DNA of 64,000 nt, taken from NCBI RefSeq assembly GCF_003696265.1, contig NZ_RFFH01000004.1:1-64000 (forward strand), read 5' to 3'. The notes under the pieces were generated by a model. The model was not told where the DNA came from and made no database searches. It worked only from the letters and a program-made list of their open reading frames with translations. This document shows, piece by piece, positions 46,162-54,976 of the stretch. Source of the stretch: Nocardia stercoris. Lineage in GTDB: Bacteria; Actinomycetota; Actinomycetes; Mycobacteriales; Mycobacteriaceae. Within the stretch, counting starts at the first letter, position 1. Every line of letters begins with the position of its first letter. Position numbers and translations under genes: made by a program.

Positions 46162-46521
46162 AGGATGTGCCTTCCTCGATCGACTGACGTGCATTCGGTG
46201 ACGCTGGATCGAACCGGTAGAGTGCCTTTCGCGCCCGAGTGACTGCGTGTCCTTGCCGAAACCGGGGCGGCCTCCCGCAGATAATGTAGACCTTCGGGGA
46301 CGGTGAGCGCACGGCGCCTTGGGGACCCGCCATTCCGGGGGCACGCGTCCACCGGCCGCGCTGTACCGATTGACCGCTTTTCCTGTTATGTAGCTGGTTG
46401 CGCCACACGGCGTTTCGGCGACTGTGCGTAGTCGACTTGGTATGCGCAAGAATAGGTCTACGCGAGCTCGTTCGTTTTGCACCAGAAGGACACTGTTGCC
46501 TTGTGAAAGTGAGCCCGATCG
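46162..46521. other. Divergent promoter region of the lipid locus
   Basis: 360 bases between the desaturase and the ketosynthase. AT-richer segments such as AGATAATGTAGAC (about 46276-46288) and AAGAATAGGTCTAC (about 46448-46461) could be -10 regions for the two directions. No small gene or clear inverted repeat was recognised. Confidence 0.4.
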
Positions 46522-47769
46522 ATGAACGCAAGTCGAGGCCGAGCCGAGTATCCGTCCGTCGTCGTAACCGGCCTGGCCGCCACCACATCCATCGCCGGAG
46601 ATGTCGACGCGACCTGGAAGGGTCTGCTCAACGGTGAGAGCGGTATCGACGTACTGGAGGACGATTTCGTCGACCAGTTGGAGCTGCCGGTCCGCATCGG
46701 TGGCCACCTGAAGGTGTCGCCCGACGTGTCGCTCTCCGCCACCGAGGTCCGGACCATGTCCTACGTGCAGCGCATGGCACTGGCTCTCGGTCGGGAGGTC
46801 TGGGCCGAGGCCGGTTCTCCAGCAGTGGATCCCGATCGGCTGGGCGTCTCGATCGGCACCGGCCTGGGCGGTGTCGAGGTCTGGCTCGAGGGCCACAAGC
46901 GCATTCGACACGGCGGATACCGGCACATACCGCCGAACACCGTGTCGATGACCATGCCCAACGGCGTGGCCGCCGTGGTCGGTGTGGAGCTGAACGCCCG
47001 AGCGGGGTGCTCCACACCGGTCTCGGCCTGTTCGTCGGGTGCGGAGGCGGTGGCGAACGCCTGGAAGATGATCGTGATGGGCGATGCCGACGTGGTCGTC
47101 ACCGGCGGCGTAGAAGGCTCGATCCAGGCGATTCCGATCGCGGCCTTCTCGATGATGCGGGCCATGAGCCAGCGCAACGACGACCCCAAAGGCGCCTCCC
47201 GGCCGTTCGACGTCGACCGGGACGGATTCGTCTTCGGGGAAGCCGGCGCCATGCTGGTGATCGAATCGGAGGAACACGCCAGGGCGCGCGGAGCGCGCGT
47301 CCACGCCCGCCTGATGGGCGTCGGGGTCACCTCCGACGCGTTCCATCTGGTCGCCCCGGATCCCACCGGCGGCGGGGCCGCCCGGTCCATTGCCCGGGCG
47401 CTGGAAACAGCCGGATTGACGAAAAAGGACATCGCGTACGTCAATGCGCATGCGACGGCAACCTCGATCGGGGACGCCGCCGAGGCCAATGCGATTGTCG
47501 CGGCTATCGGAAAGCATGCGGCGGTGTACGCGCCGAAGTCCGCATTGGGGCACTCGATCGGTGCGGTCGGCGCGCTCGAGTCCGTATTGACCGTCCTCAG
47601 TATTCGGGACGAAATTATTCCGCCTACATTGAATTTGGACAATCAGGATCCCGAAGTGGACCTGGATGTCGTACACGGTGAGCCCCGACGCGGGCGTATC
47701 GACTACGCCGTGAACAACTCCTTCGGATTCGGCGGGCACAATGTCGCTCTTGCCTTCGGCAGATACTGA
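46522..47769 (+). CDS. Beta-ketoacyl-ACP synthase (KasA/KasB-like)
   Basis: A 415-residue condensing enzyme of the KAS I/II (FabF) type. The active-site triad is Cys170 ([10 protein letters not shown]), His310 ([11 protein letters not shown]) and His344 ([12 protein letters not shown]), with Lys339 beside it. The Asp/Glu gate [15 protein letters not shown] and the final [13 protein letters not shown] are canonical. It elongates an acyl-ACP with malonyl-ACP by two carbons. Its likeness to KasA/KasB suggests long-chain substrates. It is followed by the FAAL gene 94 bases later and is divergent from the desaturase; no ACP gene is adjacent. Confidence 0.92.
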   Translation: MNASRGRAEYPSVVVTGLAATTSIAGDVDATWKGLLNGESGIDVLEDDFVDQLELPVRIGGHLKVSPDVSLSATEVRTMSYVQRMALALGREVWAEAGSPAVDPDRLGVSIGTGLGGVEVWLEGHKRIRHGGYRHIPPNTVSMTMPNGVAAVVGVELNARAGCSTPVSACSSGAEAVANAWKMIVMGDADVVVTGGVEGSIQAIPIAAFSMMRAMSQRNDDPKGASRPFDVDRDGFVFGEAGAMLVIESEEHARARGARVHARLMGVGVTSDAFHLVAPDPTGGGAARSIARALETAGLTKKDIAYVNAHATATSIGDAAEANAIVAAIGKHAAVYAPKSALGHSIGAVGALESVLTVLSIRDEIIPPTLNLDNQDPEVDLDVVHGEPRRGRIDYAVNNSFGFGGHNVALAFGRY

Positions 47770-47863
47770 CCGCTGTAGGTGTTCGGCTGCTAGTGTCTGG
47801 GATCCGGTGTCGATCCTTCGGTCATCGCACGGCGTCGTGCCGTCGCGCGAAAGAGGATAGGAA

Positions 47864-49723
47864 ATGATCGGCGAGACTTTCGAAGATTATCTTGACGAGC
47901 AGGGCAATATTCACATCTACAACGGAGTGACCCTGCTGGAGCTGGTCGACTACCACTCCCGCGCCAATGGCGAAGCATTGGCCTACAGGTTCATCGACTA
48001 CTCACGGGAACGTGACGGTGTGACCTCCGAGCTCAACTGGCAGCAGTTCGCGACCCGCCTGCGCGCGGTCGCGGCCCGGCTGCAACAGGTGACCGAGGTG
48101 GGTGACCGGGTGGCGATCCTGGCCCCGCAGGGCTTGGACTACGTAGTGGGCGTGTTCTCGGCGGTCTTCGCCGGGACCGTGGGTGTGCCGCTGTTCGACC
48201 CGGCCGAGCCGGGCCACACGTACCGGTTGCACGCCGTGCTCGGCGACTGCGAGCCCAAGGCGATCCTCACCACGGTGTCGGCCGCGGCCGGGGTACGGGA
48301 GTTCTTCCGCGACACGCCGGTTGCCCGCCGCCCGCGGATCATCGCCGTGGACGCGATCCCGGACAGCGTCGGCACGGCCTGGGTGCCGCCGGATATCCAC
48401 CTCGACTCCGTCGCGTACCTGCAGTACACGTCCGGGTCCACGCGCGCCCCGGCCGGTGTCGAGATCACGCACCGCGGGGTGGGTACCAATCTGCTGCAGA
48501 TCGTCGACGCCATCGGTATCGACGAGAACTCCCGCGGGGTGACCTGGCTGCCCCTGTTCCACGACATGGGCCTGCTCTGCGTGATCATTCCGGCGGCGCT
48601 CGGCGGATTCATCACGATCATGTCGCCCAGTGCCTTCGTGCGCCGGCCCTACCGGTGGATCAAGGAACTGGCCGCCGACGGCAGCGGCCTGTCCACCTAC
48701 GCGGCGGCACCGAACTTCGCGTTCGAGCACGCCGCTGTGCGTGGCCTGCCCCGGCCGGACGAGGACCTGGATCTGTCCAACGTCATCGGGCTGATCAACG
48801 GCAGCGAGCCGGTCTCGGTCACCTCGATGAAGAAGTTCAACGACGCCTTCGCCCCGTTCGGGTTGTCCAAGACCGCGATCAAGCCCTGCTACGGGATGGC
48901 CGAGGCCACGCTGTTCGTCTCCGCCACCCGGGCCGAGGACGAAGCCAAGGTCGTCTACGTGAACCGGCAGGAACTCAACGCCGGCCGGATGGTCGCGGTC
49001 GACGCGGACGCCGCGAACGCGGTCGCGCAGGTGTCGTGCGGGTACGTGGCCCGGTCGCAGTGGGCGGTCATCGTGGACCCGGCCACCGGTGTCGAACTCG
49101 CCGACGGTGAAGTCGGCGAGATCTGGTTGCACGGAGCGAACATCGGCCGCGGTTACTGGGGCAAGCCCGAGGAGACCGCCGCGACCTTCCACAACCGGAT
49201 CACGTTGCGGCAGCCCGACAGTCACGCGGCCGGGGTGCCCGCGGACGGGCACTGGATGGCTACCGGCGACTACGGCGCCTACTACGACGGCGAGCTCTAC
49301 ATCACCGGCCGGGTCAAGGATCTGGTGATCGTGGACGGCCGCAACCACTACCCGCAGGACCTGGAGCTGACCGCGCAGGAGACGTCACCGGCCCTGCGGC
49401 CCGGTTTCGTGGCGGCGTTCTCGGTGACGGCCCGGGAACTGCCCGCACACCTGTCCGGCGGTGGCGATTCCGAGCAACTGGTCATCGTGGCCGAACGTGG
49501 CGCCGGGGCGGCCAAGATCGAGGCCGAGCCGATCATGGAGATCGTCCGCGCCGCGATCGCCGAGCGGCACGGGGTGGCGGTGCGGGATCTGCTGTTGGTA
49601 CCGGCGGGGTCGATTCCGCGCACGTCCAGCGGCAAGATCGCCCGGCGGGCCTGCAAGACGGCCTATATCGCGGGCACCTTGCGCGGTGGCTACAAGCAGC
49701 AGGATTTCCCCGACGCGGTGTGA
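47864..49723 (+). CDS. Fatty-acyl-AMP ligase (FAAL, FadD-like)
   Basis: A 619-residue adenylating enzyme of the FAAL type. The P-loop equivalent is YLQYTSGSTRAPAGVEITHRGV; WLPLFHDMGL and the CYGMAEATLFVSAT block follow; the C-terminal domain has VKDLVIVDGRNHYPQDLE and IPRTSSGKIARRACK. FAALs activate fatty acids as acyl-AMP and pass them to an ACP or a polyketide synthase rather than to CoA. FadD32 of the mycolate pathway is the nearest functional analogue I recognise, but no Pks13 is present here. It probably feeds the ketosynthase encoded upstream, or a remote PKS/NRPS. Confidence 0.9.
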   Translation: MIGETFEDYLDEQGNIHIYNGVTLLELVDYHSRANGEALAYRFIDYSRERDGVTSELNWQQFATRLRAVAARLQQVTEVGDRVAILAPQGLDYVVGVFSAVFAGTVGVPLFDPAEPGHTYRLHAVLGDCEPKAILTTVSAAAGVREFFRDTPVARRPRIIAVDAIPDSVGTAWVPPDIHLDSVAYLQYTSGSTRAPAGVEITHRGVGTNLLQIVDAIGIDENSRGVTWLPLFHDMGLLCVIIPAALGGFITIMSPSAFVRRPYRWIKELAADGSGLSTYAAAPNFAFEHAAVRGLPRPDEDLDLSNVIGLINGSEPVSVTSMKKFNDAFAPFGLSKTAIKPCYGMAEATLFVSATRAEDEAKVVYVNRQELNAGRMVAVDADAANAVAQVSCGYVARSQWAVIVDPATGVELADGEVGEIWLHGANIGRGYWGKPEETAATFHNRITLRQPDSHAAGVPADGHWMATGDYGAYYDGELYITGRVKDLVIVDGRNHYPQDLELTAQETSPALRPGFVAAFSVTARELPAHLSGGGDSEQLVIVAERGAGAAKIEAEPIMEIVRAAIAERHGVAVRDLLLVPAGSIPRTSSGKIARRACKTAYIAGTLRGGYKQQDFPDAV

Positions 49724-49739
49724 CCGGCCGGGAGCCGGT
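49723..49739 (+). terminator. Weak hairpin after the FAAL gene
   Basis: ACCGGC-CGGGA-GCCGGT, a 6-bp all-GC stem beginning at the stop codon. It could end the KAS-FAAL transcript, but the stem is short. Confidence 0.4.
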
Positions 49740-49886
49740 TCCACACCGTGGATCCCGGCCCCCGGCGGTGCCCGCACCCGCGCTGACATGCGGTTGTCCG
49801 GGAACTGTCCCGGTTCACCAGCGCTTTCGGTGAGCTAATCTCGAGTCACAGCAGGCCTTTCGCCCGGCTACGCCGGAAGGACGGAC

Positions 49887-50093
49887 ATGGAGTACTCGCT
49901 CGCGGAAATCATGGCGGTGGAAGCACATTCGCACCCGGTCGGGGAACTGACCGTCGCGGACGCCCACCGGGTCATGCAGCTGCACACCGAATGCACCGTC
50001 GAGGGCTGCCGCAACAAGCGGGCCGCATACCTCACCCTGGTGCGGGCGGGGCATCTGGTACCCGACAGTGGGCGCCCGCACTGGTTGCTCTGA
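49887..50093 (+). CDS. Small 68-residue hypothetical protein
   Basis: A complete short frame, MEYSLAEIMAVEAHSHPVGE through to PDSGRPHWLL, with a good ribosome site (GGAAGGACGGAC). It contains ADAHRVMQLHTECTVEGCRNKRAAY, in which Cys-x4-Cys and two His could bind a metal. Similar short proteins occur in mycobacteria and nocardiae as I recall, without known function. The next gene starts 92 bases later and may share the transcript. Confidence 0.7.
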   Translation: MEYSLAEIMAVEAHSHPVGELTVADAHRVMQLHTECTVEGCRNKRAAYLTLVRAGHLVPDSGRPHWLL

Positions 50094-50185
50094 CTACCCG
50101 CGTCGAGCAACTGTGGCAGACTCGGCACGGCACGATCCGTCCCTTCGACGACCGTGTTTTTCGGTACACGGGAGTTGGGATAGGC

Positions 50186-51733
50186 ATGGAGTCCGGTGCG
50201 GTCGGTGAACAGACACTCGACGAGCAGCTCCGGGAGCTGACCGAGCAGGTGGCACTGGACCGCCGGGCGGCGGTCGACCGGTCCCCGGAGACCGGACTGC
50301 AACTGGCGGCGTCGCTGGCCGCGCTGGCCCGGGCCCAGTTGGGTACCGGCGCCGGGGAATCGGCGCGCGCCGGCGCGGCGGCCGCGCTGGAACCGGCGCA
50401 GGAAGCCGTGCTGATCCGCCTGCACTGGCTGGCGCACGGTTCCGCCTCGGCGCGGGAGGCCGGTGCGTTGACCGAGGCGCTGCGGCTGTTCGAGCAGGCG
50501 ACCCGGGTGATCGGGCACCGGGAACTGGCGACCAACACCATCCGGCAGGCCTGCGACGCGTATCGCTATGCGGCACAGCGCTATCCGGCCGCCGCAGGGG
50601 TGTGCGCGGACGGGTTGTCCAAGTGCGGTGTGTGGTTGTGCCGGATGGACCCGGACGCTGCGGTGGCAGCCAGCGAGGAGGCCGTGCGCATTCGCGCGGG
50701 GCTGTTCGCGGCCAATCCCGAGCAGTCCGCGCGATACCTGGCCAGCCTCAATATGCTGTTGCGCACCTTGATGATCGGCCGCGGCCGTAAGCAGGCGCTG
50801 GCCATGTACCGCGAGCGGTACGCCGCGTGGACTTCGCCGGAGATGACCACCCGGCTGCGCGAGACCCCGGTCGAGGAACTCGATTTCACGATCAAGACCG
50901 CGAAAGCGCTGGCGAAACTGGACTGCCGGACGCTGGATCGCGCCGGTTACCTTACCCAGCAGGGCATTCTGTACCAGACCGACGGTGACCTCACCACCAT
51001 CGAGGAGATCAACTGGAAGCTCGGCCTGGTCGGCTTGAAGCCGCTGGCCGCCGGTGCGCTCGCGGATCCGCCGTCGAAACCGGTGGAGATCTCGTCGTCC
51101 TTCGGGGCACTCGGGGTGCGCTGCACCGACCCGGACGCGCTGAACAAGGTGCGCGACGCGGTGATCGCGGCATACGCGGCCGACGGCGCCGCCCTGACCG
51201 AATCCGACACCGTCCGCAACGGACACGAATCCCATTGGCGCGCACCTGATCCGCAGCTGAACTCGGGCACCGTGTTGGGTGCCGACGTCGTGCTGCTGGA
51301 GCGGTCCGGCGGCTGGATCGCGGTCAAGAGCCTGCACTGGGAACTCACGCCCGTCGGTGGCAACCCGCTCGCGCGGCGGCTGTCGCGGCGCTGGCCGGTG
51401 ATCGCGGTGAACGCCACCGAGAACATCGCCTACGAGCTGTGCCGCTACGACGACGGCCGCGCCACCGAGTACGCCGCGCTGGGCCGTCCGGCCGGGCAGG
51501 CGGCGCTCGACACGGCGCTGGCGCCGTTGAATTTCGCGGCACTGGCCGACTTCGGTGCCGACTACGCGTCCGAGACCCAGGTGCGTTCGGCCTTCGGCAA
51601 CAGCAGCCTGTTCGCGAAGGTCACGGAGTTGCCGCTGAGCGGAATCCGGCAGACCGGATCGTCGCGAGCGTCCGGCTTCGGCTCGTCGATCCTGTTCTTC
51701 CGTAACGGGTCCGGGGCGCGCCAGCAAGGCTGA
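50186..51733 (+). CDS. TPR-like helical repeat protein
   Basis: A 515-residue protein that I cannot name. Residues about 1-250 consist of TPR-like helix pairs (for example LASLAALARAQLGTGAGESA, ALTEALRLFEQATRVIG, AASEEAVRIRAGLFAANPEQSARYLASL). The C-terminal half is a separate mixed alpha/beta domain with LGADVVLLERSGGWIAVKSLHWELTP. No catalytic motif, membrane segment or signal peptide is seen. ATG 50186 (MESGAVGEQTLDEQLREL) starts the first repeat cleanly. The TPR part suggests protein binding, perhaps in signalling. Confidence 0.65.
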   Translation: MESGAVGEQTLDEQLRELTEQVALDRRAAVDRSPETGLQLAASLAALARAQLGTGAGESARAGAAAALEPAQEAVLIRLHWLAHGSASAREAGALTEALRLFEQATRVIGHRELATNTIRQACDAYRYAAQRYPAAAGVCADGLSKCGVWLCRMDPDAAVAASEEAVRIRAGLFAANPEQSARYLASLNMLLRTLMIGRGRKQALAMYRERYAAWTSPEMTTRLRETPVEELDFTIKTAKALAKLDCRTLDRAGYLTQQGILYQTDGDLTTIEEINWKLGLVGLKPLAAGALADPPSKPVEISSSFGALGVRCTDPDALNKVRDAVIAAYAADGAALTESDTVRNGHESHWRAPDPQLNSGTVLGADVVLLERSGGWIAVKSLHWELTPVGGNPLARRLSRRWPVIAVNATENIAYELCRYDDGRATEYAALGRPAGQAALDTALAPLNFAALADFGADYASETQVRSAFGNSSLFAKVTELPLSGIRQTGSSRASGFGSSILFFRNGSGARQQG

Positions 51734-51827
51734 GATACCCGGGCGGTATCCGCTGCCGCCCGGCCGCTGGGCCTGCGTGGTTACGCTCCGCTGCCGCCTC
51801 CGGCCCGGAAGATGCACCAGGCGGAGG

Positions 51828-51894
51828 TTGGTGCTCCGGATGTGCTGGGTATAGTTGCACCCCGTCGTGCGCGGCGGCCGAGGCCTCCGCGCAC
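51828..51894 (+). promoter_or_regulatory. Candidate promoter and leader hairpin of the third exporter
   Basis: TTGGTG (51828-51833) and TATAGT (51850-51855), 16 bases apart, form a plausible SigA-type promoter. A hairpin with arms GTGCGCGG (51867-51874) and CCGCGCAC (51887-51894) lies in the resulting leader, which runs about 140 bases to the ATG at 52004. A leader this long with a hairpin could regulate the exporter. Confidence 0.4.
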
Positions 51895-52003
51895 CCCATG
51901 ACGACCCGGTCGCGCGATGGATGGCGACCCGCTAGGCATTCGTTTTTCGTTCACGGTTACTCACGCACGTTTCACGCACAGCCGACTGAAACAGGGCCTC
52001 ACC

Positions 52004-54769
52004 ATGACGAATACGCTCACCCGGGAGCCGGTGAAAGTGCCGGCTCCCAGCCCGAAGACGCTGTCGCACCGGCAGATCCTGTCGGTGTTGTCCGGATTGT
52101 TGCTGGGGATGTTCCTGGCCGCGCTCGACCAGAACATCGTCAGCGTCGCCATCGTCCGGATCGCCAACAGCCTGCACGGTTTCGACAAGCAGGCCTGGGT
52201 AACGACGGCCTACCTGATCACCGCGACCATCAGCACCCCGCTGTACGGCAAGCTGGCCGACATCTACGGCCGCAAACCCTGCTACCTGATCAGCATCGGG
52301 ATCTTCGTGATCGGCTCGGCGGCATGCACCTTCGCCACCTCGATGTATCAGCTGGCCGGCTTCCGCGCCTTCCAGGGACTGGGCGCCGGTGGCCTGATGT
52401 CCTTGGCGTTCACCATCATCGGCGACCTGGTCCCGGTGCGCGAACGAGTGCGCTACCAGGGCTACTTCATGATGGTGTGGGGCGTGTCCACCGTGCTGGG
52501 CCCGGTGCTCGGCGGGTTCTTCTCCGACTACCAGCACCTGGGCGGTCTGGCCGGCTGGCGCTGGGTGTTCCTGGTGAACGTGCCCATCGGGCTGTTCGCG
52601 CTGTTCGTGGTGTCGCGCAGCCTGAATCTCGCGCACGTGCCGCGCAAGCAGCGGGTCGACTGGCCGGGCGCGATCGCGCTGGCCTTCACCGTGGTGCCGT
52701 TGCTGATCGTCGCCGAACAGGGCCGCACCTGGGGCTGGACCTCGCGGCGCGCGGTGCTCTGCTACTGCATCGGCTCGGCGAGCCTGATGATTCTGTTGAT
52801 CATCGAGCAGCTGATGGAGGATTCGGCGCTGATCCCGTTGCGGCTGTTCGCCGATCCGACGTTCGCCGTGACGATCGCCGGCGGGTTCGTCGTCGGCGTG
52901 GCCATGTTCGGCGCGATCTCGATGGTGCCGCTGTACCTGCAGGTGGTGCGCGGATACTCACCGACCAAGTCGGGCCTGATGATGCTGCCGCTGGTGCTGG
53001 GGATCATGGTGGGCTCCCAGCTGGCCGGGCAGATCACCAAGGTCACCGGCCGGTACAAGTTCCTGCCGGTCGCCGGTACGGCCGTGATCGCGCTCGGGGC
53101 GCTGCTCTACGCGCACGTGCACTACGACAGCGCCGTCTGGCAGCCGCTGTGCTACAGCGCGATCATCGGATTCGGGCTCGGCGGATGCATGCAGACCCTG
53201 ATCATCGCCGCCCAGAACGCCGGACCGCGCGCGGATCTCGGCGTTTCCACCGCGACGGCGACCTTCTTCCGGCAGATGGGTGGCACCCTCGGGGTGGCGG
53301 TGTTCCTCACCATCCTGTTCAACCTGCTGCCGCGCAAGATCCTGCACGCGTTCGGCGGTGCACTGCCACCCGGGTTCGACGCGGACCGGCTGAACGGCCT
53401 GCAGAGCAACACCAGTGGGATCGCGGCACTTCCGCCGGAGTTGCGGCGGCCGATCCTGATCGGATTCACCGACGCGCTACACGCGGTGTTCTACGCGGGT
53501 GCGGCCGCGGCCGTACTGGCCTGCGTGGTGCTCGTGTTCATGCGCGAGATACCACTGCGCGACGCCGCGGCGCCCGCGGCCGAACCGGCGCCGGAACCGG
53601 CCGAACCGGTCGACCTCGAACCGGTGGAATCCGGCGAGTACGTGTACGAGATTGTGGCCGGGGGTGATTCGCCGAATCGGGACCTGCCCGACGACGGCCC
53701 CGCCGAGCCGGACGAGCAGACCGAACCCGATGTCCCGCTCACGGCGGTCGCCGAGTCCACCGTGGTGCCGGAGGCGGACACCGAGCCCGAGCCGGACCCC
53801 GAGGAGAGCGACATGGCAGACCCGGACGACACCGACGTGGCCTACCTGAACCTCGCCCAGGTGCCCGACTATCCGACCGACGAACACGCGGTCCTGAGCT
53901 TCGGCCCGCACAGTTCGCAGACCGGGGAGACCGTGGACCCCCTCACCGTCACGGCCGCTTTGACCGGTGGCGCAACCGATTTCATCTACGACCCGCTCGG
54001 GCAGCCGCCCGCGGAAGGGCCGTGGTTCGCCGGGCGGGTGCAGCGCGAGGACGGCAATCCGGTGCCGGGCGCGGCACTGACCCTGATCGATCCACGGGGA
54101 CACCAGGTCTCGCGCGACACCGCCCGCGCCGACGGCGAATTCACCCTCGCCGCACCGGAACCCGGCAGTTACGTGCTGATTGCCGCCGCCGCCGGCCACC
54201 AGCCCACCGCGGTGAACGTGGTCATCGGCGAACGGCCGCACGCCATCGACGTGACCCTGGCCGGGGCGGGCGAGCTGTCGGGTGTCGTGCGCGGCGGCGG
54301 CGAACCGATCGCCGGGGCGACCGTCACGCTGGCCGATCTGCACGGTGAGGTGGTCGGCGCGGCGGTCACGGGGCCGGACGGTTACTACACCTGCCGCGGA
54401 ATCATCTCCGGCACCTACACATTGGTGGCGGTGGCCGACCACATGCGCCCGGCCGCCGGGACGCTCGTCGTCCCCGAAACCGGGCTGCTGCGACACGATC
54501 TCGAGCTGGCGCCGATGGCCGTGTTGGAGGGTGCGGCGTGGGCGGACGGCCGGGCGGTCGCCGATGCGCAGGTGACCGTGCTCGATGCCACGGGCGAGCT
54601 GATCGCCCGCACCCACACCGACGAACTCGGCCACTACCTGGTACCCGACCTGCCCGAAGGGGTGTACACGGTGGTCGCGCGCGGCTACCCGGTCGTCACC
54701 AGCCGAGTCGCCATCGCGGGGGCCGAGACCACCCACGACCTGGTGCTGGGTTACGAAGCGCTGGACTAG
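52004..54769 (+). CDS. DHA2 MFS exporter fused to three carboxypeptidase-regulatory-like repeats
   Basis: A 921-residue fusion. Residues 1 to about 515 form a 14-helix drug:H+ antiporter (FLAALDQNIVSVAIVRIAN; YGKLADIYGRKPCYL; WRWVFLVNVPIG; GGFFSDYQ). A long acidic, Pro/Glu-rich linker follows (about 516-670: EPAPEPAEPVDLEP ...). The end is three tandem beta-sandwich units (about 674-757, 760-838, 840-918), each with the pattern GxPVxGAxVTLxD ... TxxDGxYxLxxxxPGxYTLVAxAxGY, characteristic of carboxypeptidase-regulatory (transthyretin-like) domains. The tail follows an even number of helices, so it should be cytoplasmic, although such domains usually act outside the cell. Substrate unknown. Confidence 0.88.
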   Translation: MTNTLTREPVKVPAPSPKTLSHRQILSVLSGLLLGMFLAALDQNIVSVAIVRIANSLHGFDKQAWVTTAYLITATISTPLYGKLADIYGRKPCYLISIGIFVIGSAACTFATSMYQLAGFRAFQGLGAGGLMSLAFTIIGDLVPVRERVRYQGYFMMVWGVSTVLGPVLGGFFSDYQHLGGLAGWRWVFLVNVPIGLFALFVVSRSLNLAHVPRKQRVDWPGAIALAFTVVPLLIVAEQGRTWGWTSRRAVLCYCIGSASLMILLIIEQLMEDSALIPLRLFADPTFAVTIAGGFVVGVAMFGAISMVPLYLQVVRGYSPTKSGLMMLPLVLGIMVGSQLAGQITKVTGRYKFLPVAGTAVIALGALLYAHVHYDSAVWQPLCYSAIIGFGLGGCMQTLIIAAQNAGPRADLGVSTATATFFRQMGGTLGVAVFLTILFNLLPRKILHAFGGALPPGFDADRLNGLQSNTSGIAALPPELRRPILIGFTDALHAVFYAGAAAAVLACVVLVFMREIPLRDAAAPAAEPAPEPAEPVDLEPVESGEYVYEIVAGGDSPNRDLPDDGPAEPDEQTEPDVPLTAVAESTVVPEADTEPEPDPEESDMADPDDTDVAYLNLAQVPDYPTDEHAVLSFGPHSSQTGETVDPLTVTAALTGGATDFIYDPLGQPPAEGPWFAGRVQREDGNPVPGAALTLIDPRGHQVSRDTARADGEFTLAAPEPGSYVLIAAAAGHQPTAVNVVIGERPHAIDVTLAGAGELSGVVRGGGEPIAGATVTLADLHGEVVGAAVTGPDGYYTCRGIISGTYTLVAVADHMRPAAGTLVVPETGLLRHDLELAPMAVLEGAAWADGRAVADAQVTVLDATGELIARTHTDELGHYLVPDLPEGVYTVVARGYPVVTSRVAIAGAETTHDLVLGYEALD

Positions 54770-54976
54770 GACCGGGGCGGCCGCCGCTCGGCGCGGGACG
54801 AACCGGCCGCCCGGCGGGCTAGGGCTTCGGGTCCGACCGCTGGGCATCCGGGTCGTCGCACGGGCAGTTCCGGGGTCGGCCGCGAGGCGGCCCGGTGCGG
54901 CGGCGGTCGGATCCCCGGCGGCATCCGTCGGGGTCCTGGCAGCTGGACCCGGTCCGGAACGGCCGGCCGGGGCGGA

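Noticed and set aside
46162..47739. Upstream extension of the desaturase frame across the whole antisense of the ketosynthase
   Set aside because: The desaturase begins at GTG 46161 with a good ribosome site; the extension is antisense to an intact KAS and has no domain character.
47864..49723. The fatty-acyl-AMP ligase as fadD32 of the mycolic acid locus
   Set aside because: The expected neighbours pks13 and accD4 are absent; a desaturase and a ketosynthase are present instead.
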